The notes under the pieces were generated by a model. It did no database searches, was not told the DNA's origin, and saw only the letters and a program-made list of their open reading frames with translations. From the NCBI GenBank assembly GCA_026169815.1, contig JAPFDT010000053.1, positions 62,001 to 126,000 of the forward strand: DNA of 64,000 nt, written 5' to 3'. Source of the DNA: Pseudogracilibacillus sp. (GTDB lineage: Bacteria; Bacillota; Bacilli; Bacillales; Amphibacillaceae). The translations under genes were made by a program, and so were the position numbers. Positions 1-8,950 of the stretch are shown piece after piece (the first letter of the stretch is position 1; every line of letters begins with the position of its first letter).

Positions 1-41
1 CGAATGTTACCAGGATTAGAATAACTGGTAGTACGATCATG

Positions 42-113
42 AAAGACTTGAACCGTGTTATGATTTACAATTTAAGTTGTAAATACATAGCACGTTACAC
101 CAAGTCTTTTTTA
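42..113 (+). terminator. Long hairpin terminator at the left edge
   Basis: Arms AAAGACTTG (42-50) and CAAGTCTTT (101-109) pair perfectly and enclose a second imperfect stem (55-70 with 77-93). A T-run follows. It probably ends a plus-strand gene lying left of the window and insulates the aldehyde dehydrogenase gene. Confidence 0.65.
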
Positions 114-148
114 TATGAAAGATTACTTTAAAATTATAAACATACAAG

Positions 149-177
149 TTGCTGAAAACGGATACATTTGTTAATAT
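149..177 (+). promoter_or_regulatory. Putative SigmaA promoter of the aldehyde dehydrogenase gene
   Basis: TTGCTG (149-154) and TAATAT (172-177) are separated by 17 bases, which fits a SigmaA promoter. The cre site lies about 28 bases downstream of the -10 box. The -35 differs from TTGACA at two positions, so this is a reasonable but unproven call. Confidence 0.5.
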
Positions 178-204
178 ATATGTACACTATTTTTTTACAT
201 ACAG

Positions 205-220
205 TTGTAAGCGATTACAA
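205..220. promoter_or_regulatory. cre site (CcpA operator)
   Basis: TTGTAAGCGATTACAA matches the catabolite-responsive element consensus WTGNNARCGNWWWCAW at every fixed position. It lies between the putative promoter and the ribosome binding site of the aldehyde dehydrogenase gene, where bound CcpA/HPr-Ser-P would block transcription. The inferred effect is repression of aldehyde oxidation during growth on preferred sugars. Confidence 0.8.
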
Positions 221-240
221 GTACATGAGGAGGAATGAAA

Positions 241-1761
241 TTGAGATATGCAAATCCTAATACAGAAGGTGCAGTAGTAAATTTTAAAGAGAAGTACGAT
301 AACTATATAGGTGGGAAATATGTGCCACCAACGAAAGGGCAGTATTTTGATAATGTTACTCCTGTTACAGGTGAAGTATTCTGCCAAGTTTCGCGTTCGA
401 CTAAAGAAGATGTTGAGTTAGCATTAGATGCAGCTCATGACGCAAAAGATGCTTGGGGGAAAACATCACCAACAGAAAGAGCAAAAATTTTACATCAAAT
501 AGCTGATGCTATTGAAGATAATCTAGAAATGCTAGCTGTAGCTGAAACATGGGATAATGGTAAGGCTGTTCGTGAAACATTGGCTGCTGATTTACCTTTA
601 GCTGCTGATCATTTTCGTTATTTTGCTTCGGCTATTCGTGCACAAGAAGGAACGATTAGTCAATTGGATGACGATACAGTAGCTTATCATTTCCAAGAAC
701 CACTTGGAGTAGTTGGACAAATTATTCCGTGGAACTTTCCAATTTTAATGGGAACATGGAAGTTAGCACCTGCATTAGCGGCAGGAAATTGTGTTGTTTT
801 AAAACCAGCAGAACAAACGCCAGCATCGATTCACGTTTTACTTGAGTTGATCGGTGATTTATTACCTCCAGGTGTTCTAAATGTTATTAATGGATTTGGT
901 GTAGAGGCAGGGAAGCCACTTGCTTCAAATAGTCGAATTTCTAAAATTGCATTTACAGGAGAGACGACAACTGGACGTTTAATTATGCAGTATGCTTCTG
1001 AAAATGTTATTCCCGTTACGTTAGAATTAGGTGGTAAGTCGCCAAATATATTCTTTAAAGATGTTATGGATGAAGATGACGGTTTCTTAGATAAAGCAGT
1101 AGAAGGGCTTGTAATGTTTGCGTTAAACCAAGGAGAAGTATGTACATGTCCGTCACGTGCTTTAGTTCATGAATCGATTTATGATGAATTTATGGAACGT
1201 GCTTTAGAACGAGTGAAGCAAATTAAAATCGGTCATCCGCTTGATACGGAAACAATGATGGGGGCACAAGCTTCAACTGAACAACTTGAGAAAATTAAAT
1301 CTTATCTAGAAATCGGTAAAGAAGAAGGCGCTGAAGTTTTAACAGGTGGATCTGTAAATAAATTAGATGGTGAATTAGATGGTGGATATTATGTTCAACC
1401 AACTATTTTTAAAGGAAATAATAAAATGCGTATTTTCCAAGAGGAAATTTTTGGACCGGTATTATCTGTGACAACTTTTACAGATGATGCAGAAGCAATG
1501 GAAGTTGCTAATGATACATTGTACGGATTAGGTGCAGGTGTATGGACGAGAAATATTGATAAGGCGTATCGTTTCGGACGTGGTATTCAAGCAGGAAGAG
1601 TTTGGACGAATACCTACCATCAATATCCAGCGCACGCAGCATTTGGAGGATATAAGAAGTCAGGTATTGGCCGAGAAAACCACTTAATGATGTTAAGTCA
1701 TTATCAACAAACGAAAAACTTACTCGTTAGTTACAGTGAAGGAGCGCAAGGTTTCTTCTAA
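241..1761 (+). CDS. NAD-dependent aldehyde dehydrogenase (AcoD/ExaC type)
   Basis: Oxidises an aldehyde, most likely acetaldehyde, to the acid using NAD(P). The protein has the full aldehyde dehydrogenase fold at about 506 residues. The catalytic cysteine is in [11 protein letters not shown] (about residue 301), the general-base glutamate in LELGGKSP (about 262), and the substrate-channel motif IIPWNFP and cofactor motif FTGETTTGR are present. I chose TTG at 241 because AGGAGG (228-233) is 7 bases upstream of it; the in-frame ATG at 235 practically touches that ribosome binding site. The protein then begins MRYANPNT. The closest relatives by pattern are the acetaldehyde dehydrogenases next to DUF779 genes, which is the arrangement here. 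A cre site upstream implies glucose repression. The exact substrate is inferred. Confidence 0.93.
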   Translation: MRYANPNTEGAVVNFKEKYDNYIGGKYVPPTKGQYFDNVTPVTGEVFCQVSRSTKEDVELALDAAHDAKDAWGKTSPTERAKILHQIADAIEDNLEMLAVAETWDNGKAVRETLAADLPLAADHFRYFASAIRAQEGTISQLDDDTVAYHFQEPLGVVGQIIPWNFPILMGTWKLAPALAAGNCVVLKPAEQTPASIHVLLELIGDLLPPGVLNVINGFGVEAGKPLASNSRISKIAFTGETTTGRLIMQYASENVIPVTLELGGKSPNIFFKDVMDEDDGFLDKAVEGLVMFALNQGEVCTCPSRALVHESIYDEFMERALERVKQIKIGHPLDTETMMGAQASTEQLEKIKSYLEIGKEEGAEVLTGGSVNKLDGELDGGYYVQPTIFKGNNKMRIFQEEIFGPVLSVTTFTDDAEAMEVANDTLYGLGAGVWTRNIDKAYRFGRGIQAGRVWTNTYHQYPAHAAFGGYKKSGIGRENHLMMLSHYQQTKNLLVSYSEGAQGFF

Positions 1762-1777
1762 TTAGCAACAATTTGAA

Positions 1778-1807
1778 ACTCCCGCATAATTCATGTGGGA
1801 GTTTTTT
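1778..1807 (+). terminator. Terminator between aldehyde dehydrogenase and DUF779 genes
   Basis: ACTCCCGCA (1778-1786) pairs with TGTGGGAGT (1794-1802) with one G-T pair, followed by six T. It should reduce, though perhaps not abolish, read-through into the DUF779 gene 24 bases further on. Confidence 0.8.
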
Positions 1808-1831
1808 ATAAAAATGAAAGAGGTGATCAAC

Positions 1832-2191
1832 ATGACTGAAAAGGTGATCGCAACTGAAGCAACGCTGGAACTAATTGAAAAATTAGAAGATATTCATGGT
1901 CCATTAATGTTTCATCAGTCAGGAGGTTGTTGTGATGGAAGTGCGCCAATGTGCTATCCACGAGATGAATTTAGAACAGGCGATTCAGATGTATTACTTG
2001 GAGAAATAGGTGACACACCATTTTATATGGCAAAAGATCAATATGAATATTGGAAGCACACTCAATTAATTATCGATGTTGTAGATGGACGTGGAGGCAT
2101 GTTTTCTTTAGAAGGACCAGAGGGTAAACGGTTTTTAACGAGATCAAGAGTATTTACAGATGACGAACAAAAAGAATTAGATTTAATTTAA
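1832..2191 (+). CDS. DUF779 family protein, partner of the aldehyde dehydrogenase
   Basis: A 119-residue protein of the DUF779 family, whose members are usually encoded beside AcoD-type aldehyde dehydrogenases. The family hallmark GGCCDGSAPMCYP is at about residues 30-42; its paired cysteines and the later cysteine could hold a metal, but no function is established. The start is ATG 1832, preceded by AGAGGTGATC; a longer reading from 1793 would begin inside the terminator hairpin and is unlikely. The gene follows the dehydrogenase by 70 bases with a terminator between, so it probably relies on read-through or a weak promoter of its own. A role in supporting the dehydrogenase is inferred from neighbourhood only. 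Confidence 0.85.
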   Translation: MTEKVIATEATLELIEKLEDIHGPLMFHQSGGCCDGSAPMCYPRDEFRTGDSDVLLGEIGDTPFYMAKDQYEYWKHTQLIIDVVDGRGGMFSLEGPEGKRFLTRSRVFTDDEQKELDLI

Positions 2192-2270
2192 ATTATTGTT
2201 ATTTATCTAGCAACATCTTCGGCTAGCTACGTATATATAAGTAAGAGAGCAGTTAAAAGGAAGTGAGATT

Positions 2271-3305
2271 TTGACACCAGTTATCCCATATTATGTGCGT
2301 GGCCATACGGCGGAAGGGTTAGTAAATTTTGTTGAAAGCAATCTAGAGGGGATTGAGAACATTTATGTATTATCTCATCCTTCGCACCAAGTTTTGTCAG
2401 ACGTTTTATGGAAAATGGTAAAAGATAATGATAGAAAAAGAACTTATGAAAAAATATATAGTCCTTATCTTGCTAATGGTTTAGAAGGTATTATTTTCCG
2501 CGAAGCCTCATATGCTATATTATCAGTAGATGTTTTTGATAATGACATTGCTACTAAAATTGATGTAACAAAATGGTTACCCTATACAAAGAAACTAGAG
2601 GAATATAATGAAGTTAAAGAGTTGCGACAAAAAGCGTATGAACAATTTAGTGAAGCTTTACACATTCATGATGATTTAGAAAAAGTATATATCGACGAAA
2701 TGGATTTTGCTAAAGCAGATAAAGTAGCAGATCAATTGTTAGAACAAATTTTCTCGAAAGTTCCAAAGCGTAAAAATCCAGCCCATATGTATAAAAGGAT
2801 ATTTGGAACGAATACAATTGGTGGTGCATTAAATAAAGTAGAAGAGCTACTAGCACCAATAAACAATCGTATCTACGTAAAGGGACGCGCTGGAACAGGG
2901 AAATCTGTATTATTGAAAAAAGTGATTGATCAAAGTATGGCATATGGATATGACGTAGAAGTATATCGTTGCAGTTTTGATCCACAAAGTGTCGATATGG
3001 TCATGATTCGTGAGTTAGATTATTGTTTGTTTGACAGTACAGCACCACATGAATTTTTCCCAACACAAAAGACAGACCAAGTAGTTGATTTATATGAAGA
3101 AACAGTAAGGTCTGGAACAGATGAAAAGTATGCAAAGAAAATTCAGCAGATTACGAAAGAATATCAATTAGGTATGAAAAAAGGTTTAGCTCATATTCAG
3201 CAATTAGAGACATTTCCAATGTTTCAAGCTATAACAAACGAATCGATAGATGAAGATTATGCAACACGTTTACAGAAAGTCATCCAAGAAATTAAAATAA
3301 AATAA
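2271..3305 (+). CDS. P-loop NTPase family protein of unknown function (PRK06851-like)
   Basis: A 344-residue soluble protein with a clear Walker A motif GRAGTGKS at residues 205-212, in a segment beginning IYVKG that looks like a nucleotide-kinase or ATP-binding fold. The first 100 residues (starting MTPVIPYYVRGHTAEG) form a second alpha/beta domain, and the central region is charged and helical. The pattern fits an uncharacterised Bacillaceae ATP-binding family known as PRK06851; I recognise the family, not a function. The start is TTG 2271 behind AAGGAAGTGAG. No partner gene is overlapping; an IDEAL-domain gene follows after 80 bases on the same strand. Confidence 0.7.
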   Translation: MTPVIPYYVRGHTAEGLVNFVESNLEGIENIYVLSHPSHQVLSDVLWKMVKDNDRKRTYEKIYSPYLANGLEGIIFREASYAILSVDVFDNDIATKIDVTKWLPYTKKLEEYNEVKELRQKAYEQFSEALHIHDDLEKVYIDEMDFAKADKVADQLLEQIFSKVPKRKNPAHMYKRIFGTNTIGGALNKVEELLAPINNRIYVKGRAGTGKSVLLKKVIDQSMAYGYDVEVYRCSFDPQSVDMVMIRELDYCLFDSTAPHEFFPTQKTDQVVDLYEETVRSGTDEKYAKKIQQITKEYQLGMKKGLAHIQQLETFPMFQAITNESIDEDYATRLQKVIQEIKIK

Positions 3306-3385
3306 ATAAGGCCTTGTAATTAGTCAGAATATATAGTAAAATAAACTAAATTAAAAGAATTTTCTTTCAATTAGGGGGTGGAGAA

Positions 3386-3847
3386 ATGGTATCAGTTAAA
3401 TTGTTAAAACCATATTATATTAAGATGAATTCAGAATACATCCGAGTGATTTTAGCTTATCAATATTTCTCATTATTTATTAATAAGCAGGTGTACCATT
3501 TTGTTCCAATTGAAGGGCAAGAGATTTTAGTAAATCGTCGCACGAAAAAAGTAGTAAATACAGAGACAAAGTTTGCTTTTCAAAGAGGTAAAGATGTCAT
3601 TTATATAACGATGAAAAAATTAACATCATTAGTTGATTTTATGGATCAGTTAGAGGAAATTATTCAACCATATTATGAACCAGAAACAGAAGAGAAATCG
3701 CACGTTGCTCAATCTGATAAAGACTTGAATGATGTTACGGCGTTAATTATTAAAGAATTAGAAGTACAGAATATTAAACGACTTATTGATCAAGCACTAG
3801 ATGCTCAGGACGAGAAATCATTTTATGAATTAAGTCAGTTATTATAA
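3386..3847 (+). CDS. IDEAL domain-containing protein
   Basis: A 153-residue protein ending in an IDEAL domain: NIKRLIDQALDAQDEKSFYE (about 129-148) has the namesake I-D-x-A-L spacing and the D/F/L pattern of the family. The N-terminal 100 residues are beta-rich and of no recognised fold. IDEAL domains occur at the ends of several small Firmicutes proteins, including regulators such as the YpiB and ComK-related groups, and are thought to mediate protein contacts. A good ribosome binding site (AGGGGGTGG) precedes ATG 3386. A terminator follows directly, so this is a single gene or the end of an operon with the P-loop gene. Function unknown. Confidence 0.75.
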   Translation: MVSVKLLKPYYIKMNSEYIRVILAYQYFSLFINKQVYHFVPIEGQEILVNRRTKKVVNTETKFAFQRGKDVIYITMKKLTSLVDFMDQLEEIIQPYYEPETEEKSHVAQSDKDLNDVTALIIKELEVQNIKRLIDQALDAQDEKSFYELSQLL

Positions 3848-3848
3848 A

Positions 3849-3879
3849 AAACTTCCTTAGTAAATAGGGAAGTTTTTTT
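3849..3879 (+). terminator. Terminator of the IDEAL-domain gene
   Basis: ACTTCC (3851-3856) pairs with GGAAGT (3868-3873), extended by flanking A and T runs, and is followed by seven T. Confidence 0.8.
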
Positions 3880-4094
3880 CTTTGTAATATAATTTTTTCA
3901 TGTTTATTTTAAATCAATAACACTATGAATCAATTTAATCATTCGTTTTATTATCTCAAACACGAACTTTACGTTTGATAATAGACTCGTTAGCTAAACA
4001 CGTATGATTATAAAATATTATAACTAAACGTTCGGGTTTTTAATTAAATTATCCTATTATGAAATTGATTCAATATGGGAAAACAAAGGAAAAC

Positions 4095-4315
4095 GAGGTT
4101 GGGACAAAACTGTTTTCATATATGAATATGGATTGATTAAATAATCGTTTCGGAAATACACTTCGCTTTCCGCGGGCGAGCGTTGAGCCGCTTCAGGCTT
4201 CGCCTTGCAGGGTCTCAACCTGCTCTTTTCTCCCGCTGGAGTCTACGTATATTTCCTACACTTTATTTCAATTCTAGATTTTCATATACAGAAAATATGG
4301 TTTTGTTCCAACCTC
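4095..4315. repeat. Palindromic GAGGTTGGGACAAAA element, copy A, carrying an insertion
   Basis: The ends GAGGTTGGGACAAAAC and GTTTTGTTCCAACCTC are near-perfect inverted repeats. The element is the reverse complement of the 120-bp copy at 58773-58892 except for 100 extra bases at 4164-4263. It sits between the convergent IDEAL-domain and pbp genes and is likely a bidirectional terminator for the minus-strand pbp gene. The rest of this gap (3880-4094) is AT-rich, with a weak inverted repeat near 3949-3984 and no gene. Similar GGCTGGGACA palindromes are common between genes in Staphylococcus and other Firmicutes. Confidence 0.85.
4164..4263. mobile_element. 100-bp structured insertion element flanked by TACACTT repeats
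   Basis: TACACTT is present at 4157-4163 and again at 4257-4263. The 58773-58892 copy has this site once, as TATACTT, with nothing inserted. The insert has a core running from CGCTTTCCGCGGGCGAGCG to GGAGTCT, rich in internal stems (GTTGAG/CTCAAC, AGGC/GCCT), which is shared with 38529-38614. It encodes no protein. It looks like a miniature non-autonomous element with a 7-bp target duplication. Confidence 0.75.
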
Positions 4316-4374
4316 GTAAAACATTAATAATTATCTATCTTATACCAAACCTTTTAATATTGGTATATCATACA

Positions 4375-6417
4375 TTAATCTAAACTTTTTAAGATATCTT
4401 TAACATTTTTAGCTGCAAAGCTACTTGTACCTAGATTTTCTGTATGTTCCATCATCATGGCGATAACGATACCTGGATCATCTGTTGGATAGCCGACGAA
4501 CCAACCATTTTGATGGCCACTAGAATCAGCGGATTTTTTTAATTCAGCTGTTCCTGTTTTACCGGATATTGCTAAATCATCATCTTGAGCAGCTTTTCCA
4601 GTACCTTTTGTAACGACTTCACTTAAATATTCTTGCATTTTTTCAGCATCTTTTTTACTGATAACATCTTTTTTCCAAATTTCTCCTTGCTTATCATCTT
4701 TTAAAAAACTTGGTTTAACGATATTACCATCATTTAGAAAGGCAGTATAAGCGAGAGCTAAATGTAGAGAACTCATTTCGATTTCCCCTTGCCCGTAACT
4801 ACTATTGGCAAGTAAAATTTCATCTTTTAAATCTCCGCTATTTGAAATGTGTGAAGGCCTTGGTGATAAGGAAATTGGAATTTTTTCCTCAAAGCCGATG
4901 TCTTTAAGTCCTTTCACATAGTTTTTAGCACCAATATCTAAAGATTTCATCGCAAAGTAGATGTTATCGGATTGAATCATGGCTTCTCTTAAGTGCACTG
5001 GGTTACCAGATGAAGAAACACGAGTTACTGTTACGCCTTTCCAACTTTCTTTACCCCATTTTAATCCATTAATTGTTAAGCCTTCATCATGAGTTATTGA
5101 TCCCTCTGTTAGTCCAATTGCTGCAGTGAGTGGCTTTATAACAGATCCAGGCGCATATAGGGAAGTAAAACGATTTGTAAACGGTTCTCGTGGATCATCC
5201 ATTAAACTGTCCCATCTACTTTGTGTAATGCCGAACGTCAATTCGTTTGGATCATATCCTGGACTACTAATTAAAGCTAATATCTCACCTGTCGTTGGAT
5301 GAACAGCAGCAGCAGTACCAGCAACATCCTCTTTTTCATATGCTTCATACATTGTTTCTTGAATATTTATATCAAGCGAAAGTTGTACTCGCTTTCCATT
5401 TTTAGCTTCTTTTTCAGCGACCACAATTTCTTCATCTTGTTGTCCTTCTTCCTCCGCAGGAATAGTTAGCGTTATTTTAGCTCCTCTTTCGCCACGTAAT
5501 GTATCTTCATACATCTTCTCTAAGCCTACTTTACCGATTAAATCATTGTCATTATATATTCCTTCTGGAGCTTCTTTTAATTCTTCGGCTGTTATTGGGC
5601 CAACATATCCCGTAATATGTGCGGCTGCTTTACCTGCAGGATAATTTCTACCTGTCGTATCTCTTTTCTGCACGGCAGGTAAGGCGGTTAGTTGTGCTAA
5701 GCGATCTTCGGCTGAATTAGGAATTGTTTTTAAAGGGATAAAGTGTTCTGGCTCTATCCAATCCGCGCTCAGAGCTTTATCGATTGAATCGGTAGAGATA
5801 TCTAACAGTCGAGCGATTTCGGCTATTTCTGCTTCTTCGTCTGCAAATTGATCGGGAACTACACCGATTTCATAGGCGACATCATTTAAAGCGAGAGGCA
5901 TTTGATTTTTATCCACTATTTCTCCACGTTTCGGTTCTTCTGTTTGAATAGAAAGTTTACCGTCTTTCTCTAAACCGGGATAAATAAAACTAGGATCCCA
6001 TTCTACTAACCATGAAGGATCTTCATCTTCTTTGTCACTTTCAGTTAAAACTAAAGTAATATCGTTCGTAAACTCGATCTTTCCTCCGATACTATCTAAT
6101 TCTACTTTTAATGGAATAGTGATTTTTTCATCTTTTTTAGCCTTCTTTAACGCTTTATCGTCTACCTCATCATATTGAATCGCAAGGTCATTAGCTTTAA
6201 TATCTTGATAAATTTTATCATAGCGATCGATAAAGGCTTCTTCGTCATAATTAGCTTTTGTATCGTCTGAGACCATTTTATACATGGCTGTAAAATCTGT
6301 TTTTTCCCACTTTTTAATGTAATCATCTAATTGAACAGTTGGATCATCAATATTAGATGAGCAGCTTACAAGAAAAATAAAGAAAAGCACATTTAAAGTC
6401 AGTAAGATTTTTTTCAC
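4375..6417 (-). CDS. pbpC: Class B penicillin-binding protein with MecA-type N-terminus (PBP3-like lipoprotein)
   Basis: A peptidoglycan transpeptidase acting outside the membrane. The N-terminus is a lipoprotein signal with lipobox LVSC (residues 16-19). Residues about 25-145 form the NTF2-like MecA_N domain, about 160-330 the PBP dimerisation domain, and about 360-675 the transpeptidase domain. The catalytic motifs are SVIK (425-428), SDN (483-485) and KTG (620-622). At 680 residues it matches B. subtilis PbpC (668). The start is GTG 6417 behind GGGAGG. The same architecture is found in PBP2a (MecA) and in Enterococcus PBP5, which have low affinity for beta-lactams; whether this one does cannot be read from the sequence. 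Monocistronic by context. Confidence 0.88.
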   Translation of the reverse strand: MKKILLTLNVLFFIFLVSCSSNIDDPTVQLDDYIKKWEKTDFTAMYKMVSDDTKANYDEEAFIDRYDKIYQDIKANDLAIQYDEVDDKALKKAKKDEKITIPLKVELDSIGGKIEFTNDITLVLTESDKEDEDPSWLVEWDPSFIYPGLEKDGKLSIQTEEPKRGEIVDKNQMPLALNDVAYEIGVVPDQFADEEAEIAEIARLLDISTDSIDKALSADWIEPEHFIPLKTIPNSAEDRLAQLTALPAVQKRDTTGRNYPAGKAAAHITGYVGPITAEELKEAPEGIYNDNDLIGKVGLEKMYEDTLRGERGAKITLTIPAEEEGQQDEEIVVAEKEAKNGKRVQLSLDINIQETMYEAYEKEDVAGTAAAVHPTTGEILALISSPGYDPNELTFGITQSRWDSLMDDPREPFTNRFTSLYAPGSVIKPLTAAIGLTEGSITHDEGLTINGLKWGKESWKGVTVTRVSSSGNPVHLREAMIQSDNIYFAMKSLDIGAKNYVKGLKDIGFEEKIPISLSPRPSHISNSGDLKDEILLANSSYGQGEIEMSSLHLALAYTAFLNDGNIVKPSFLKDDKQGEIWKKDVISKKDAEKMQEYLSEVVTKGTGKAAQDDDLAISGKTGTAELKKSADSSGHQNGWFVGYPTDDPGIVIAMMMEHTENLGTSSFAAKNVKDILKSLD

Positions 6418-6831
6418 ATAGGTCCCTCCCTCTGTAGTAGTGTACGTATGAAAAAGATGTTACTGTTTCTTTGTTAGATTCATTTAATATGTATGTTTAA
6501 ATAGCTAATCTAAAAAATAAAAAAAGTTCAAACACATATTACACCAATAAATGTTCGTAATATAGAAACAATTTACTCATCTTATTCAGATAATACCCTT
6601 ATTATAACGAGGATAAGGTAAAAATGAAAAACATATGAGTTTAAAAAGTGAGAAAAGTAGGAGGGAAAAATATGAATTAGTTCCCAAAATCTGTGTGTTT
6701 GCATACTATAAAGTAAGCGAAAAGAGATACTACTTGTCGAAAGAACATTTATTAGCTAAAATGTGTAGATGAGTCAATTTATCGTAAATATATTTTTAAC
6801 ATTTTAAATGAATGAATAAGGATGGTATAAC
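6418..6831. other. Intergenic region between pbp and a small gene
   Basis: AT-rich, no open frame worth calling. It must hold the minus-strand promoter of the pbp gene and the plus-strand promoter of the small gene at 6832, but I see no convincing -35/-10 pair for either. Confidence 0.4.
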
Positions 6832-6951
6832 ATGGATCAAGAAAGCTTAAAGCAACTGTTGAAAAGTATAATAAATGAAACAGAAAGTAAACAAATTACA
6901 TCAATTAAAGATATGATTCAATTATTAGCTGTTGAGATGGATAATGCATAG
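6832..6951 (+). CDS. Small hypothetical protein, 39 residues
   Basis: An open frame from ATG 6832 to TAG 6949-6951 with AAGGATGG upstream as a plausible ribosome binding site. The product (starts MDQESLKQLL, ends VEMDNA) is acidic and predicted helical, with no membrane segment or cysteine. A strong hairpin begins at its stop codon. I recognise no family. It is isolated between minus-strand genes, so it has its own promoter if expressed. Confidence 0.45.
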   Translation: MDQESLKQLLKSIINETESKQITSIKDMIQLLAVEMDNA

Positions 6952-6979
6952 TTGAATCGTAAATAATTACGATTCAACT
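6951..6979. terminator. Hairpin between small gene and yvyE
   Basis: GTTGAATCGTAA and TTACGATTCAAC form a perfect 12-bp stem with loop ATAA. It starts at the small gene's stop codon and overlaps the last codons and stop of yvyE on the other strand. The T-run after it is weak on both strands, so termination may be only partial. Confidence 0.55.
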
Positions 6980-7605
6980 GTTGTTTCGACATATTTTTGT
7001 TGAATTTGAACAAGTTCTACTTCATTATTAGTAAGATTAATCATTTCTTCTTCAAATGTTTCTTGAGCGTCGATATGTACATAAACAGTAAGTGTGACAT
7101 TTTCTGTATATTCTTTGTTCTCTACAATATGTGGGGAATGTTCAAGTGCATTTTCTATTTTTCCTAATATAGGATATGCGATTGTCATAGCATATCCTTG
7201 CATTAATTCACCCTTGACTATTCCTACATGTTTAATCGTTTCAGAAGTAGTAGTACTGTAAGCACGTATCAGACCACCAGCACCGAGTTTAATGCCACCG
7301 AAATACCTTGTAACGACGACAGCAGTATTTTTTAATGATTGTTGTTTTAAGACTTCTAACATCGGAACGCCAGCAGTACCGCCTGGTTCACCATCATCAT
7401 TGTTTTTTTGAATTTCATCACGGTCTCCAATAATATAAGCAGAACAATTATGAGTTGCATTATGATGTTGCTTTTTTATTGATTGTATAAATGATTGCGC
7501 TTCATCTTCTGAGTGTACGCGAGATACATATCCGATAAATCTTGATTTTTGAATAGAAATCTCATGAGAGCCTGATTCTTTCACAGTGTAATATTTATTT
7601 AACAT
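6967..7605 (-). CDS. yvyE: IMPACT/YigZ family protein
   Basis: A 212-residue member of the UPF0029/IMPACT family, with the signature region NDDGEPGGTAGVP and RYFGGIKLGAGGLIRAY in the N-terminal domain and a DUF1949-type ferredoxin-like C-terminal domain. Its eukaryotic relatives affect translation control; the bacterial role is not settled. I placed the start at ATG 7603-7605 (MLNKYYTVKE), where GGAGG is 10 bases upstream; a TTG three codons earlier lies against that ribosome binding site. Location beside and divergent from degS is as in B. subtilis, where the orthologue is yvyE. Confidence 0.88.
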   Translation of the reverse strand: MLNKYYTVKESGSHEISIQKSRFIGYVSRVHSEDEAQSFIQSIKKQHHNATHNCSAYIIGDRDEIQKNNDDGEPGGTAGVPMLEVLKQQSLKNTAVVVTRYFGGIKLGAGGLIRAYSTTTSETIKHVGIVKGELMQGYAMTIAYPILGKIENALEHSPHIVENKEYTENVTLTVYVHIDAQETFEEEMINLTNNEVELVQIQQKYVETTVES

Positions 7606-7671
7606 AAATGACAATCCTCCGATATATTAATAGGTTATAATATAATTATAGCATAGGTTGGTGAAGTACAC

Positions 7672-8817
7672 TTGGGACAAAAATTAAATAAAAAAACATT
7701 AGATAATATAATTGAAGAAATGAGAAATGTAATCGAAAAGAGTCAAGATGATGTTTTTCATATAAATGAAGAAGCTTTACAAGAACGAGCTCGTTTAGAA
7801 CAAGAACTAGAAGAAACGCGAATAAGTGTAAAGAAATACGTAAGTTACGTCGACGAGCTTAGTGAGAAAGTAAAGCAATTTAAACAAAGACTATCTATAG
7901 TCAGTAAGGAATTTAATATATATTCCGAAATAGACATTAAGAAAGTGTATGAAGAAACATCTTCATTACAAACAGAATTAGCAATTGCTGAACAAGAAGA
8001 AAAGACATTACGACAAAAGCGTGATGATTTAGAAAGACGTATTATTCGGTTAAATTCGACTATCGAACATGCCCATAATATTAGTAAAAAAGTATCTGTC
8101 GTTTTAAATTACTTATATGATGACTTTGGACAAGTACAAGAAGAGCTAGAATTAGCTCAAGAAAAGCAAGAACTAACATTGAGAGTTATTGAAGCGCAAG
8201 AAATTGAACGAAAACGGTTATCACGAGAAATACATGATGGACCTGCCCAAATGTTAGCGAACATTTTAATTCGCTCTGAAATAGTTGATTTAGCTTTTCG
8301 AGAAGAAGACATTAATCAAGCGCTTAAAGAAATGGAAAGTATTCGAGAAAATGTACGGATTTCATTGGAAGAAGTCCGAAGAATTATTTATGACTTACGA
8401 CCAATGTCATTAGATGATTTAGGTTTGTTCCCTGTAGTAGAAAAACATATTAATACGATGGCAGATTACTATGATGTGGATATTAAGTTTCATGTCCTTG
8501 GTAAAAAGCAAAGGTTAATACCGAGTTATGAAGTAGCGATTTTCCGAATTATTCAAGAAGCTTTACAAAATGCAATTAATCATGCTAATCCGAAAAGGGT
8601 AAGTGTAGCAATTGAAATTAAACCAGAACAAATAAATGTCTTAGTAAGAGATAATGGTGATGGATTCGATCCAACAGAAGAAAAGAAAGAATCATTTGGT
8701 ATTATTGGCATGAAAGAACGAGTGGAATTAATTAATGGAGTTTTTACAATCGATACTGAAAAAGGGAAAGGAACAACAATCCGAATTAATTTGCCATACA
8801 ATTCGCCTGTAGAGTAA
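7672..8817 (+). CDS. degS: Sensor histidine kinase DegS
   Basis: Cytoplasmic histidine kinase that phosphorylates DegU. Residues 1-175 are a DegS-type sensor with long coiled coils. The HisKA_3 domain contains the phospho-acceptor in EIHDGPAQ (His188), and the HATPase domain follows with QEALQNAINHA (N box), DNGDGFD and GIIGMKER (G boxes). No membrane segment is present, as expected for DegS. The start is TTG 7672 behind GGTTGGTGAAG. Length (381) and position upstream of degU match B. subtilis. DegS/DegU controls the switch among motility, competence and exoenzyme secretion, and comF and flagellar genes follow here. Confidence 0.95.
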   Translation: MGQKLNKKTLDNIIEEMRNVIEKSQDDVFHINEEALQERARLEQELEETRISVKKYVSYVDELSEKVKQFKQRLSIVSKEFNIYSEIDIKKVYEETSSLQTELAIAEQEEKTLRQKRDDLERRIIRLNSTIEHAHNISKKVSVVLNYLYDDFGQVQEELELAQEKQELTLRVIEAQEIERKRLSREIHDGPAQMLANILIRSEIVDLAFREEDINQALKEMESIRENVRISLEEVRRIIYDLRPMSLDDLGLFPVVEKHINTMADYYDVDIKFHVLGKKQRLIPSYEVAIFRIIQEALQNAINHANPKRVSVAIEIKPEQINVLVRDNGDGFDPTEEKKESFGIIGMKERVELINGVFTIDTEKGKGTTIRINLPYNSPVE

Positions 8818-8941
8818 GAAGTATAATTGATTTTTATGAAATTAGTTAAGAAAATATATCACAATATTTTTCCAATGTTTACCAAAAATAGCAACAGTAT
8901 GTAAAAGTAATATTGTAGTAATATGAAATTGCCGAGATTAG

Positions 8942-8950
8942 TGCTATAAT
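8942..8950 (+). promoter_or_regulatory. Putative extended -10 promoter of degU
   Basis: TGCTATAAT (8942-8950) is a perfect extended -10 element inside the degS-degU gap of 249 bases, and is flanked by TAGTG/CACTA. A separate degU promoter is known in B. subtilis, so one is expected here. No good -35 is visible. Confidence 0.45.

Noticed and set aside
4183-4383. Plus-strand 66-codon open frame
   Set aside because: It lies across the nested repeat element, has no ribosome binding site and encodes low-complexity residues; the palindrome explains it.
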